NCBI GenBank assembly: GCA_025055835.1
Contig: JANWWR010000216.1
Span: 1-50,998 of the forward strand
Origin: Gemmatales bacterium
GTDB taxonomy: Bacteria > Planctomycetota > Planctomycetia > Gemmatales > HRBIN36
Direction: 5' to 3'
Length of the DNA stretch: 50,998 bases
A program made the position numbers and the translations under genes. Shown in pieces: positions 1 through 9,200 of this stretch (position 1 is the first letter of the stretch; each line of letters starts with the position of its first letter). The notes beneath the pieces were generated by a model. That model searched no databases, was not told where the DNA came from, and saw only the letters and a list, made by a program, of their open reading frames with translations.

Positions 1-258
1 GCCGATGCTGACGCCGACGAATGTCCGCGGATCATCCCGGTGTCCGCCGCCGGTGGGCAGATAGCCGCTGGGGCCGGTGTTGTGCATGGCCACGCCGATC
101 TGACGGAGATTGCTGGCGCAGGTCAGACTCGCCGCCGCTTCCCGCACCCGCTGCACCGCGGGAAGCAACAGGGCCATCAACGTCACGATGATGGCAATGA
201 CCACCAGCAATTCGATCAACGTGAACCCCTGGCGATACTGGTGCCTACGTGGAGACAT
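1..258 (-). CDS. DUF1559-family prepilin-like protein (partial, N-terminal part)
   Basis: The 86 codons present are open to the left edge, so the C-terminal part is missing. The start has a type IV prepilin signal: a short basic leader ([11 protein letters not shown]), then [13 protein letters not shown] with the cleavage Gly before Phe and Glu at mature position 5, running into a hydrophobic helix. After that comes [12 protein letters not shown], the hallmark that follows the helix in the planctomycete DUF1559 (SBP_bac_10) family. These proteins are thought to be exported or assembled by a type II/IV-pilin-like machine. They are very numerous in planctomycetes and individual roles are mostly unknown. 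A GGAGG ribosome site lies just upstream of the ATG (complement of 266-270). The gene is divergent from the ANTAR gene. Confidence 0.88.
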   Translation of the reverse strand, partial: MSPRRHQYRQGFTLIELLVVIAIIVTLMALLLPAVQRVREAAASLTCASNLRQIGVAMHNTGPSGYLPTGGGHRDDPRTFVGVSIG

Positions 259-350
259 GGAACAACCTCCTCACAATGACGAAACGATGATGCCTACTCA
301 TCCCCTGCATTACGTCTTGCGTTCAGCAACGACGCAATGGTCCACTTCTC

Positions 351-379
351 ATATTCCACCGCACTTGGCCGCATGTCAA
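351..379 (-). promoter_or_regulatory. Candidate sigma70-type promoter for the prepilin gene
   Basis: On the minus strand a perfect TTGACA (374-379) is followed 17 bp later by GAATAT (351-356), which matches the -10 consensus at only three of six positions. It would give a leader of roughly 85 nt. The -35 match is good and the -10 weak, so this is only a suggestion. Confidence 0.3.
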
Positions 380-541
380 GGAGGATTGGAATATTTTGCC
401 TCGTCAGGGAACTTCGAGGCTTCCTACCTCGTCCCACGCAGTGTAGCAGAAAGGGAACAACTCGAACTCCAATTCGCGCCGGTTCTGAATTGTCACCCGT
501 TCAGTGACATGCGGGAGTCAAAAGATTGACGCACTGTTTCC

Positions 542-570
542 TTGCCTGTACAGCCAGAGCGAATTACGAT
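542..570 (+). promoter_or_regulatory. Candidate promoter for the ANTAR gene
   Basis: TTGCCT (542-547), a 17-bp spacer and TACGAT (565-570); each hexamer matches the sigma70 consensus at four positions. The spacing is ideal but the sequence match is modest. Confidence 0.3.
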
Positions 571-750
571 ACTGATGCAGCCATCTCCCGCGGGATGAGA
601 GGAGGCATCTTGTTCGGGAGAAAACAGGAATCCCTCCCCTTTTCGGCTGGCTCCGTCGCCCACCGACCGGTGCCAGTCCCTGTACAGAATCGCTCCTCTA
701 GCACGGCAGCGGACGCTACCGCACCCAGCGGATCACAACGGGGAAGGATC

Positions 751-1452
751 ATGCGCGTCTGGTTGATCGAGGACCCTGATGCCACATCGGCCCGGGCCAG
801 CTTGCAGCCGATTGTGGAATCGCTCATCCGCGACGGCAAGCAGCTGGTGCTGGTGGGGGTGAGCGGTTGGACCTCGGACCTCAGCGACCGCCTGCGCGCC
901 GCAGAACCTGAGGTGGTCTTGTACAACGGCGTCTGTCGAACGGAACCTGGCGACGCCTTGCCCGTGTTGGACACGGGTCTGCCTTTGCTCGTGGCCCTGA
1001 CCTCGGCAGCAATGACCACTTGGGCACCCTTGGCAGAAAAATATCCGTTGGCGTTCGTCTCGACCTCTGCGGGGGCCGAGGAAGTGTGGAGCGCTCTGCT
1101 CAGCCTGCTTTACGCCTCGCAACGAGAGGGGGCCTTGCGGATTCAGGTCACGAATCTGAGCCAACGGCTCGGCGATCGGATCATCATCGAGAAGGCCAAG
1201 GGCGTTTTGATGCAAACGCTGGGTCTGTCCGAGGAAGAGGCCTACATGCGGATGCGGGTCCAATCCCGGCGACAACGCAAGAAAGTCCGCGAGATTGCTC
1301 AGTCGATCCTGGATTCGCGGTTCATCTGGGAAGGAGAAGCGGGAAAGAGCGCGGACTCTGCCGTCCGACCTCTGAAGCGGCCTCAGCGTCCTGCGGCCCC
1401 GGGGGAAGCAAAGCCCATTCCACCGCAGACTGCGGAACGCGAAGGGGCATGA
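751..1452 (+). CDS. ANTAR-domain protein with degenerate receiver domain
   Basis: A 233-residue protein. The C-terminal half (about residues 130-200) reads LSQRLGDRIIIEKAKGVLMQ and continues with the EEAY.R and three-helix pattern of the ANTAR RNA-binding antiterminator domain (as in NasR, AmiR, EutV). The N-terminal 120 residues have receiver-like alternation (VWLIEDPD, then PEVVLYNGVC, then PLLVALTSA), but the phosphoacceptor Asp position appears to be Asn and the conserved Lys near FVSTSAG is absent, so phosphorylation control is doubtful. The ATG at 751 is preferred over an upstream in-frame start because GGGAAGG precedes it and family similarity begins there. Known ANTAR proteins bind paired hairpins in mRNA leaders to prevent termination; the target here is unknown. 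The next gene, 630 bp downstream on the same strand, is a sigma54 activator. Confidence 0.85.
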   Translation: MRVWLIEDPDATSARASLQPIVESLIRDGKQLVLVGVSGWTSDLSDRLRAAEPEVVLYNGVCRTEPGDALPVLDTGLPLLVALTSAAMTTWAPLAEKYPLAFVSTSAGAEEVWSALLSLLYASQREGALRIQVTNLSQRLGDRIIIEKAKGVLMQTLGLSEEEAYMRMRVQSRRQRKKVREIAQSILDSRFIWEGEAGKSADSAVRPLKRPQRPAAPGEAKPIPPQTAEREGA

Positions 1453-1526
1453 TTGCTTGGCAGGGCCTGAAAAGTCAGCCCAGGCGGCAGAATCGCCCCA
1501 AGTGTTAGAAATTGGAAACTAGCCTG

Positions 1527-1556
1527 TTGACAACCGAGGGACAACGTGGCTACATT
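1527..1556 (+). promoter_or_regulatory. Candidate promoter upstream of the sigma54 activator
   Basis: A perfect TTGACA (1527-1532) is followed after 18 bp by TACATT (1551-1556), four of six matches. If used, transcripts would carry a leader of about 520 nt before the ATG at 2082. Confidence 0.35.
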
Positions 1557-1830
1557 CATCGCATCAATGTCTCCACGGGTCCGCGACTGACCCGCCGCAT
1601 GGGATTGGGCGAGACAGATGGTTCAGCGCAGGAAGCGTCTGATTCGACCAACTCCCGCTCTCCCCGTCTGAGAGCCGGAAGGATAAGAGCCACGCAGCTC
1701 GGGATTGTCGCCCACTCGGGCCTCGATGAGGGTCCGACCTGGGCCGTCGCGGCACAATTCCGAATCGGGGGTATTTCGGAAGCTCTACAACCGCGGCGGA
1801 TCGGCAACGGGAAACATTGACCCCTCCTTT

Positions 1831-1848
1831 GTCCCGAAAATCCGGGAC
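1831..1848 (+). other. Small hairpin with hexanucleotide loop
   Basis: GTCCCG (1831-1836) pairs with CGGGAC (1843-1848) around the loop AAAATC. The left arm can instead pair with CGGGA at 1809-1813. ANTAR targets are six-base-loop hairpins with A at loop position 1 and G at position 4; this loop has the A but not the G, so it is not a clean match. Confidence 0.3.
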
Positions 1849-2081
1849 CTCCCGTTGAGCGATGACTTACCAAGGAGCCACCCCTCTTGCAGCGAGTTGA
1901 CAGCACGGTGACGCCCTAGCCCAGTCGTTCCAGGGTGCGCCCAGAGGTTCGGGATGACAGGCTCGCGTCACGAGGAGAACGAAGGATGCCAGTCGGCGGG
2001 AGTCGGTGTTGCCCAGCATGAGGAACAAGGCGTTCCTCGACCGAGGCCCCGCCATCCGGAACACCAACAAGAGGTTCGTCC

Positions 2082-3584
2082 ATGGATCGTCTCCTGGCAA
2101 CATCCCACGAAGAAACGGACAAACCTGTCGCTGCCAGGCGTCCCATCCCGTTGCGTAATGGGCACGCCAAGACTGTGACACACCCAGGTCAATACCTGAT
2201 TGCTTCGGATCAGGAGTTAGCGGCCTGCATTGCCGCTCAGCTGCGAAAGTCGGCGGGCTGCTCGCTGGGAATCCGAAGCTATGACAGCATGTTCAATGAC
2301 GCTCCCCGGGAGCGCGACGGGTTGTTGATCCTGCTGGCCGTCTCTGCTGCGGACGCTGAACAAGCGCGGCAACTGGTCCAAACCATCTGGCTTCAGAAGC
2401 TTTCCTATGAGGTGGTGGTTCTCACGGTCGAGGAGTGCAACCCGCAGTGGGCGGCTGAATTGGCCTCGCGGGTTCCCCACTTCTTCTACTGGCCACGTGA
2501 CTCGACAGGCTTGGCCCACGTCGTCCGGGCCTCATGTCAGCGCCGCCGCAAACCGGACCTGGGCGGCTTTCCGGAGGGTTCGGTCGAGGATCAGATGGCC
2601 CGACGGCTGCTGGCCTACACGCCGTCGCTGCTTCCGTTGGTCGAAAAACTGGCCTTGGCCGCCTCCCATGATGTAACGGTCCTGCTCACCGGCGAAACGG
2701 GGACCGGCAAGACTTTTCTGGCTCGATTGATTCACGAGTTTTCCCCCCGCCGAAACGAGCGGTTCCTCATCGTGCCCTGTGGCGCACTGGCTCCCAATCT
2801 GGTGGAAAGCGAGTTCTTCGGTCACGTCAAAGGGGCGTTCACCGGCGCTGATCGCACCAAGATCGGCAAGTTCGCCGCCGCGGGCCGCGGCACGCTGCTG
2901 CTCGACGAGATCGACGCTCTGCCATTGGAACAACAGGCCAATTTGTTGCGGGTCGTGGAAACCGGCGAGTATGAGCCGGTCGGCAGCACCGAGACACACC
3001 GCACGGAGTGTCGGCTCATCGTCGCCAGCAACCGCAATCTGAAAGAAGAGGCCGACAAGGGCCGGTTCCGTCAGGACCTCTACTTCCGCTTCAACGTCAT
3101 GTCCTTCCATCTACCGCCGTTGCGGGAACGGGTGGAGGACATCGCCCCGCTGGTCCGCGGCTTCGCGGCCCGGTTCAATGCCAAATTCAAAAAGGACCTC
3201 TACGAGATCAGCCCGGAAGCGATGGCCGCTCTGGAGTCGTATCACTGGCCCGGCAATCTTCGGGAACTGGAAAACGCCGTTCAGCACGCCGTGCTTGTCA
3301 GCCAGGGTCCGGTGTTGTTGCTCAAACACCTGCCAGAAGTCGTTCAGGAACACTCTCTGGCGAGCGTGCCAGCCATTGACGCGCCGGTGGATACGTTGTT
3401 GCACAACCGCGAAGTGCTGGAGCGCAGCGTCATCCAGCGGGCCTTAGCCAATCACGGGGGCAGTCGGTCCCGCGCTGCCAAGGAACTCGGCATCAGCCGC
3501 GTCACCCTGTACAAAAAGATGAAGAAGTACGGGTTAATGCGTGGCCACGACAACGGCGTGAGCTCCAGCCAAGCGACTGAGTAG
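2082..3584 (+). CDS. Sigma54-dependent transcriptional activator (NtrC type, pseudo-receiver)
   Basis: A 500-residue enhancer-binding protein. The AAA+ domain has Walker A GETGTGKT (about residues 204-211), ESEFFGHVKGAFTGA with the sigma54-contacting GAFTGA loop at 251-256, Walker B TLLLDEID and the arginine-finger region FRQDLYFRFNV. The C-terminus carries a Fis-type helix-turn-helix ending GISRVTLYKKMKKYGL. The first 170 residues look like a receiver fold but without a clear acidic pocket or phospho-Asp (DGLLILLAV at the usual strand), so activation may be by protein contact rather than phosphorylation. AAGAGG lies upstream of the ATG. It follows the ANTAR gene at a distance and is followed by queG after 26 bp. 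The set of regulated promoters is not visible in this window. Confidence 0.93.
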   Translation: MDRLLATSHEETDKPVAARRPIPLRNGHAKTVTHPGQYLIASDQELAACIAAQLRKSAGCSLGIRSYDSMFNDAPRERDGLLILLAVSAADAEQARQLVQTIWLQKLSYEVVVLTVEECNPQWAAELASRVPHFFYWPRDSTGLAHVVRASCQRRRKPDLGGFPEGSVEDQMARRLLAYTPSLLPLVEKLALAASHDVTVLLTGETGTGKTFLARLIHEFSPRRNERFLIVPCGALAPNLVESEFFGHVKGAFTGADRTKIGKFAAAGRGTLLLDEIDALPLEQQANLLRVVETGEYEPVGSTETHRTECRLIVASNRNLKEEADKGRFRQDLYFRFNVMSFHLPPLRERVEDIAPLVRGFAARFNAKFKKDLYEISPEAMAALESYHWPGNLRELENAVQHAVLVSQGPVLLLKHLPEVVQEHSLASVPAIDAPVDTLLHNREVLERSVIQRALANHGGSRSRAAKELGISRVTLYKKMKKYGLMRGHDNGVSSSQATE

Positions 3585-3610
3585 CCGCTCACGGTCGCCG
3601 GGTTCCCCTC

Positions 3611-4777
3611 ATGGATTCCCTGGAAGAACGTCTGAAAGCCGAGGCCCGACGCCTCGGCTTTGATCTTGTCGGAATCGCTCCAGCGGTCGCACCTCCGGGG
3701 TATTCCCGCTTTGAAGACTGGCTGCGGCGCGGCTTCGCCGGCGACATGGCCTACATGGAAAAACATCACGCCGCAAGAGCCGCTCCGGACTCGGTCCTGC
3801 CCGACGTGCGGTCGCTCATTGTCGTCGGCTTGAACTACCATGTTGCCGACGGGAGGGTTTCGGAAGCGACCCGCTCGCAACCCTCCGCCCTTTCGGCCCC
3901 ACTCACCGGACGAATCTCCCGATACGCTCGGATTCGGGATTATCATGATCTGGTCCGGCAACGCCTGAAACTCCTGTTGAAGTGGCTTCAGGAAGAGGTG
4001 CCGGGGTGTAACGGTCGGGTGGTCGTCGATACGGCCCCGCTCCTTGAACGCGACTACGCTCGTCTGGCCGGGCTGGGCTGGTTCGGAAAGAACACCATGC
4101 TGCTCAACAAACGCTGGGGCAGCTGGTACTTCCTCGGAGCGTTATTGGTCAATCTGGCTTTGCGACCGGACTCGCCGCATGATACTTCCCACTGCGGCAC
4201 CTGCACAGCCTGCCTCGACGCTTGCCCAACGCAGGCCTTTCCCGAACCCGGGGTATTGGACGCTCGCAAATGCATCAGTTACGTGACTATCGAATTGCGA
4301 AAGCCGATCCCCCTCGAATTGCGCGAAAAGCTTGGCGACTGGGTCTTCGGCTGCGATGTCTGCCAGGACGTGTGTCCGTGGAACCGTAAGGTTCCCGTCA
4401 CCAAGGATCCCGAGCTGTTGCCTTTGTCATTTCTCGAGACGCCGGACCTGCTGCAATGGCTATCCCTGACCCGCGAACAGTTCCGGGAACGGTTTCGTGG
4501 TACACCGCTGACTCGGCCCGGCCGGGCCGGTCTGCTCCGCAACGTCGCTATCGTCCTGGGCAACCGAGGGGATCCCGCGGCAATCCCAGCCCTCCTGCGG
4601 GCCTTAAACGACGACGAGTCGCTGGTGCGCGGGGCCGCGGCCTGGGCTTTGGGACAGTATCTGCGTCGAGGTACGGATACCGGACGACTCAAGCAGGCCT
4701 TGCTGGATCGTCTGACGGGGGAAACCGATCTGTCGGTGCGCGAAGAATTGGAGCGGGCACTGTCTTCAGCAGCATAG
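3611..4777 (+). CDS. queG: Epoxyqueuosine reductase QueG
   Basis: 388 residues. Catalyses the last step of queuosine formation in tRNA, reducing epoxyqueuosine with a cobalamin cofactor and iron-sulfur clusters. Diagnostic segments are GLGWFGKNTMLLN, the ferredoxin-like CGTCTACLDACPTQAF, and the second cysteine set GCDVCQDVCPWN. The final 90 residues are HEAT-like helices (RNVAIVLGNRGD, then LVRGAAAWALGQY), as in many QueG proteins. It sits 26 bp behind the sigma54 activator, with a weak ribosome site, and no other queuosine gene is near. Its 3' end overlaps the convergent GT87 gene by 89 bp. Confidence 0.95.
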   Translation: MDSLEERLKAEARRLGFDLVGIAPAVAPPGYSRFEDWLRRGFAGDMAYMEKHHAARAAPDSVLPDVRSLIVVGLNYHVADGRVSEATRSQPSALSAPLTGRISRYARIRDYHDLVRQRLKLLLKWLQEEVPGCNGRVVVDTAPLLERDYARLAGLGWFGKNTMLLNKRWGSWYFLGALLVNLALRPDSPHDTSHCGTCTACLDACPTQAFPEPGVLDARKCISYVTIELRKPIPLELREKLGDWVFGCDVCQDVCPWNRKVPVTKDPELLPLSFLETPDLLQWLSLTREQFRERFRGTPLTRPGRAGLLRNVAIVLGNRGDPAAIPALLRALNDDESLVRGAAAWALGQYLRRGTDTGRLKQALLDRLTGETDLSVREELERALSSAA

Positions 4778-6041
4778 CCAGCGCCGCCAGCAGCACGACA
4801 TAAGCCCAGACGTATCCGCCGTACACCTGGCCCAACTTCGCTGCGGTCCGGTAGCCGATCTGGTCCCACAGGCCAGTGCTGGTGCTTGCCATGAACAGTT
4901 GAGAAACAAGAAGGGTGGTCACAAGATAGCCACGCCACCAAACGCTTTGCCATTGCCACGCCAGGCAGTAGCACAGGACCGCAAACGGGACCAAAAGCGT
5001 CACGCAATGATGCTTCCAGGTACGCTCGCTGAACAGCAACATGCCAAGGATCACGACGCCAAATTCCGCGGCCATCGGCCAGCCGCTCCGCTGTGCAAGG
5101 GGTGTGCGACAGGTCCAGGCGATCAGAAGAAGAAAGGCGATCCCACAGGCTTGCAGGATCCGCCGAGCCATCCACGGTTCCAGGTCGAGAAGGTTGTGAT
5201 AATCCGCCGGCAGGTCTTCCTCGTCGAGAAACGACGGGCTGGCCGTAGTGAGCCGGTAGATCAGTCCCGGAAGCGATTGGTTGGAATGCTCCGTCGTGAC
5301 CTGTCCGCCGTAAAGATACGGAGCAGCCATTTTTTCGTACCAGCTGTTGAGAAGAATGAGGTTGTGTCGGAAGCCGAGGATCGCTCCGGGCACGATCACC
5401 AGAAACAGCAGGAGGCCGACAACCGTTCCCGCCACGGTTCGCCAGGCTCCCTTCCACAAGAAATACGGCACGAACAGGGCCGGCGTGACTTTGCAGGCGA
5501 TGGCCAGTCCCAGCACGATCCCCGCCGTCAGATCCAGATGCCGATGAAATGCGTACAAAGCAGCCACCACCAGAAACATGATGAACAAATTGACGTTGCC
5601 GTGGCTCAGATCGCCGATGATCGGCCGCAGGGCCAGGACCAGCAGCAACACCTGCGCCCATGGTGGGAAAGACCGCTGGGGCACTTCGATCATGCGGACG
5701 GTCCAGAAAAAAGCCAGGGCCGTCATCACGACTTTGAGCGTGAACCAGGCCAAGGCTCCCCAATCCAGATCAAAGCTGCCGAAGGTCCACGTCGGCAGTT
5801 GCACGAAAGGGTAGAGGATCAGGGCCATGATCGGCGGATTGGGGTAGATGTGGACGGCGTAGATGTCCACGCCGCGGCCCAGGTCTTCGATCTGATTTCG
5901 CCAACGAACGAACGCCGAGCGGTCCGCAGAGGCTTTAAGGGCATACTGGACCCCGACGGCCAGCAGAATCAGGCACAGGGCAGCCAGGACGATCCCGCGA
6001 AATGTCGCTGCCTTTTTCTGGGGAAGCGCCAGTGCGTCCAT
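4689..6041 (-). CDS. GT87 (DUF2029) family membrane glycosyltransferase
   Basis: 450 residues with about ten hydrophobic helices. It matches the GT-C fold DUF2029/GT87 family, polyprenyl-phosphate-mannose-dependent alpha-1,2-mannosyltransferases and relatives: an extracytoplasmic Asp after the first helix (GRGVDIYAVHIYPNPP), LSHGNVNLFIMFLVVAAL, and GLAIACKVTPALFVPYFLWK. The ATG at 6041 is chosen because AAGGAAG precedes it and the first membrane helix begins about 15 residues later; the longer in-frame start at 6140 adds an unlike extension. Donor and acceptor cannot be told from sequence. The last 89 bp run antisense into queG. Confidence 0.85.
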   Translation of the reverse strand: MDALALPQKKAATFRGIVLAALCLILLAVGVQYALKASADRSAFVRWRNQIEDLGRGVDIYAVHIYPNPPIMALILYPFVQLPTWTFGSFDLDWGALAWFTLKVVMTALAFFWTVRMIEVPQRSFPPWAQVLLLVLALRPIIGDLSHGNVNLFIMFLVVAALYAFHRHLDLTAGIVLGLAIACKVTPALFVPYFLWKGAWRTVAGTVVGLLLFLVIVPGAILGFRHNLILLNSWYEKMAAPYLYGGQVTTEHSNQSLPGLIYRLTTASPSFLDEEDLPADYHNLLDLEPWMARRILQACGIAFLLLIAWTCRTPLAQRSGWPMAAEFGVVILGMLLFSERTWKHHCVTLLVPFAVLCYCLAWQWQSVWWRGYLVTTLLVSQLFMASTSTGLWDQIGYRTAAKLGQVYGGYVWAYVVLLAALAMLLKTVPAPILRAPTDRFPPSDDPARPA

Positions 6042-6066
6042 GTCGAGGCTTCCTTGCCGTGGTCTG

Positions 6067-6083
6067 AAGGAAACGCTTTCCTT
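6067..6083. repeat. Small palindrome in the divergent GT87/CotH spacer
   Basis: AAGGAAA and TTTCCTT separated by three bases, 26 bp upstream of the GT87 start on the minus strand. It could be an operator or leader hairpin; nothing else supports either role. Confidence 0.25.
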
Positions 6084-6260
6084 TCGGGTACCGGCGGAAC
6101 AGTACCACGGCGGCGGAAATCCCACAAGTCGGCTTGGCATTCGGGCTAGAAGGCATGGCTGATTCCAATCCGCCTCACCTCGTGAGCGCTTCGGGCATCA
6201 TCGGGGTTTACTTACGTCAACTTTGCAAGAGGTAGCGGACCACGGGACGGAGCAACGGTT

Positions 6261-9200
6261 ATGGGCTGCCTGCGTAAGGCTATTTCCATCAGTTTCTTGG
6301 GGCTTCTGGGTGCCACGGCGGTTCTGATAGCCTGTTTGGTCTGGCTGGCTGAAGGTCCATCGCAGGCCAACGACGGATCGGGTGACGGATCCCCTGCCTT
6401 TGGTGCGAGCCGGGTCTGGTCCATCGATTTGAGCCTGACTCCGGACGAATTCGCCGCCATGCAACCCATCATGCCCGGACCGTTCGGGCCGCCGCCGGGA
6501 CCAGCGCAACCACGGAACCCGGTCAACCGACCGACTGAGCGGAACCTCTTCGGCGTCGAATTTCCGTGGGCCAGAGCGAACGTAACGATCGACGGCCAAA
6601 CCTTGCGGAACGTCGGCCTTCGCTATTCCGGCGAGATCACTTATTTGACTTCCTCGATGGCCTTGAAACGGCCTCTGCGTCTCGGATTCGACCGTTTCGG
6701 CGGCGACAAGTGGCGGGAGCACTCCGGACTTCAACTTCAAGCGATGCCGATGGATCCCAGCAAAGCTCGCCAGGTCATGGCCGGGTTGATCTTCCGAGCG
6801 GCAGGAGTGCCGACTCCGCGAACCGCCTTCGCCGAAGTCACGCTCTCGGTACCTGGACGCTACGACCGAGAGTACCTCGGCCTGTACACCGTCGTCGAGG
6901 AGCTGGACGGCGGTTTTCTGCGACGGCACTTCGGCTCGGATCGCGGCGTGCTGTTCCGCCCCTTCGGCAGTCAGAACCTGCCCTATCTCGGTGAAAACTG
7001 GGAGGCATACCGCCCGGTGTACCGTCCTCACCGGGAAGTCACCCCCGCCGAGGCTCGCCGCTTGATCGAGTTCACCTCCTTGGTCCACCGCGCCGATGAG
7101 AACGAGTTTCAACGGCGAATCGGCGAGTTTATCGACACCGAATCGTTTCTCCGCTACTTGACCGCTCATGTCTTGACTGCGCAGCTCGAAAGCTTCTTTG
7201 CCTTGGGGCACAATTACGCACTCTACCTCGATCCCCAATCCAGCAAGTTTCACTTACTTCCCGGCGACATGGAATTCGCCCTTGGCAATTTCCTGCTTTT
7301 CGGCAACGCGGACCAACTGGCCGACCTGAGCATTCGCAAGCCGTATCCCGGCGAATGTCGGCTGGTCGAGCGGTTGCTAAGGACGCCTGGCGTCGCAGAG
7401 CGGTATTCCGCTTTCCTGCGGGACCAGCTCAAGGAGGCATTTAGCAAGGAAGGACTGTCGCGGCAGTTAGACACCATTGAACAATCCACGAAACTCGCTC
7501 GGGACAAGGAAGCTCAGGCAGTTCGGAATCGCCGCGAGCCTCAGGGATTTGGCGGTGCTGGGGGCTTCGGCCCACCGGCTCCCCAACCCCCCGACCTAAT
7601 GACGTTTGTTGAGCGCCGCATCGCTTCGATAACCGCCCAGTTGGCCGGCAATCACCGGGGTTTCGAACCTCAGCCCTTGACCTTCGGCCCGAATCCCGGA
7701 GGCGGGCCGAACAACCCAGGCGGCTTCGGTCTCACGCGGCCTACATCCGCTATGGACGAACGGACCTTTGCCAGCGAGGTGAAAGGACCGCCGGACTTCG
7801 ATCTGACGCTTTTCGCCGCTCCGCCAATGGTCAACTACCCGGTGGCCATCGCTTGTGAGCCTGGCGGGGCGATTTACGTCGCCGTGGATGAGCAAGGTTC
7901 GCTGGGCAGGACGCCGGGCGGCGGACGCATCGTGCGGCTCGTGGATCGGGACGGCGATGGCAAGGCCGATGGCTCCACGGTGTTTGCCCGTGTCGATCAT
8001 CCCCGTGGCGTGGCCTACCGAAACGGCAAGCTCTGGGTCTGCCATCCGCCGACGCTCTCGGTCATGGAAGACACGGATGGAGACGGCGTGGCCGACAAAC
8101 GGGAAACTCTCGTCACCGGCCTGACCACGCGCCTGATCCGAGATCGCGGCGGCGATCACACGACCAACTGCGTCCGATTCGGCATAGACGGCTGGCTGTA
8201 CATCGGCGTCGGCGATTACGGCATTCTCGAAGCTAAGGGCAAAGACGGCCGAACCATCTCGCTGCGCGGTGGCGGTGTAGTCCGGGTCCGGCCCGATGGC
8301 ACCGAATTGGAAATCTACTGCACTGGCCTGAGAAACCCGTTCGATCTGGCCATTGACCCGTTTCTCAACCTCTTCACGCGGGACAACACGAACGACGGCG
8401 GCGGCTGGGATACGAGGGTCAGTCATCTGTGGCAGACGGCGGAGTACGGCTATCCGCGTCTGTTCGCCAATTTCACGGACGAGATCATGCCGACGCTGGG
8501 CTCTTTTGGCAATGGCGGAGGTTCGGGGGCGGTCATGGTCAGCGATGCCCGCTGGCCGACCCGCTTCCGCGGCATGTTGCTGACCTCCGATTGGGGCCGC
8601 AGCGAAGTCTATCTGCATCCGCTCCGGCCTCGAGGTGCGACATTTGATCTGCGCCAAGAAGTTTTCCTGACGATCCCACGACCCACCGGCATGGATGTGG
8701 ACGCTCACGGCCGGCTGTATGTTGCTAGCTGGCGAGGCGGTTCGGCGGTCGGCTTCGAGGGGCCAAATATCGGCTTCGTCGCCGCCGTGACGCCCCGAGG
8801 CTTGCGTGTCTCTCCCCTGCCCGAACTCAAAAAGCTGTCCACCTCGGAGTTGGTGGAACAACTGCGGTCCACCAACGGCGTGTGGCGATTGCACGTCCAG
8901 GGCGAGATTTTGAGTCGAGGTCGCCATGCGGCTACGACGGAAGCTCTGGTTCGGCTCGTCGAAGACGACGCAGCGCTGCTGGAATCTCGGGTGGCGGCCT
9001 TGTTCACCCTGAAGCAACTGGATGAAAAAGAGGCCGATGCCAGGTTGCTCCGCTGGGCCGGGCCAGGCCCGCTTCGGCCATTCGCTCTGCGGGCCATGAC
9101 GGATCGCCAGGTCCGCCTCGGCGATTTGCCACTGGAGCCCTTCGTGGCCGCTCTGGCTGATTCCTCGCCGCGTGTGCAGGCACAAGCACTCATCAGTCTG

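Larger units (their letters stand above)
259..750. other. Divergent intergenic region, no gene seen
   Basis: Nearly 500 bp separate the prepilin start from the preferred ANTAR start. Open frames here, including the N-terminal extension in front of the ANTAR protein, show no family resemblance and lack ribosome sites. Apart from the two promoter candidates I see no convincing element; a long ANTAR leader of about 170 nt is implied if the plus-strand promoter is real. Confidence 0.5.
1453..2081. other. 630-bp non-coding gap before the sigma54 activator
   Basis: Short open frames exist on both strands but none has both a ribosome site and a recognisable sequence. The stretch holds a sigma70-like promoter candidate near 1527-1556 and a six-bp GTCCCG/CGGGAC hairpin with a six-base loop at 1831-1848. 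It may be a long leader for the downstream regulator. Confidence 0.45.

Noticed and set aside
1897..1902. Second TTGACA in the gap before the sigma54 activator
   Set aside because: No acceptable -10 hexamer at 15-19 bp downstream.
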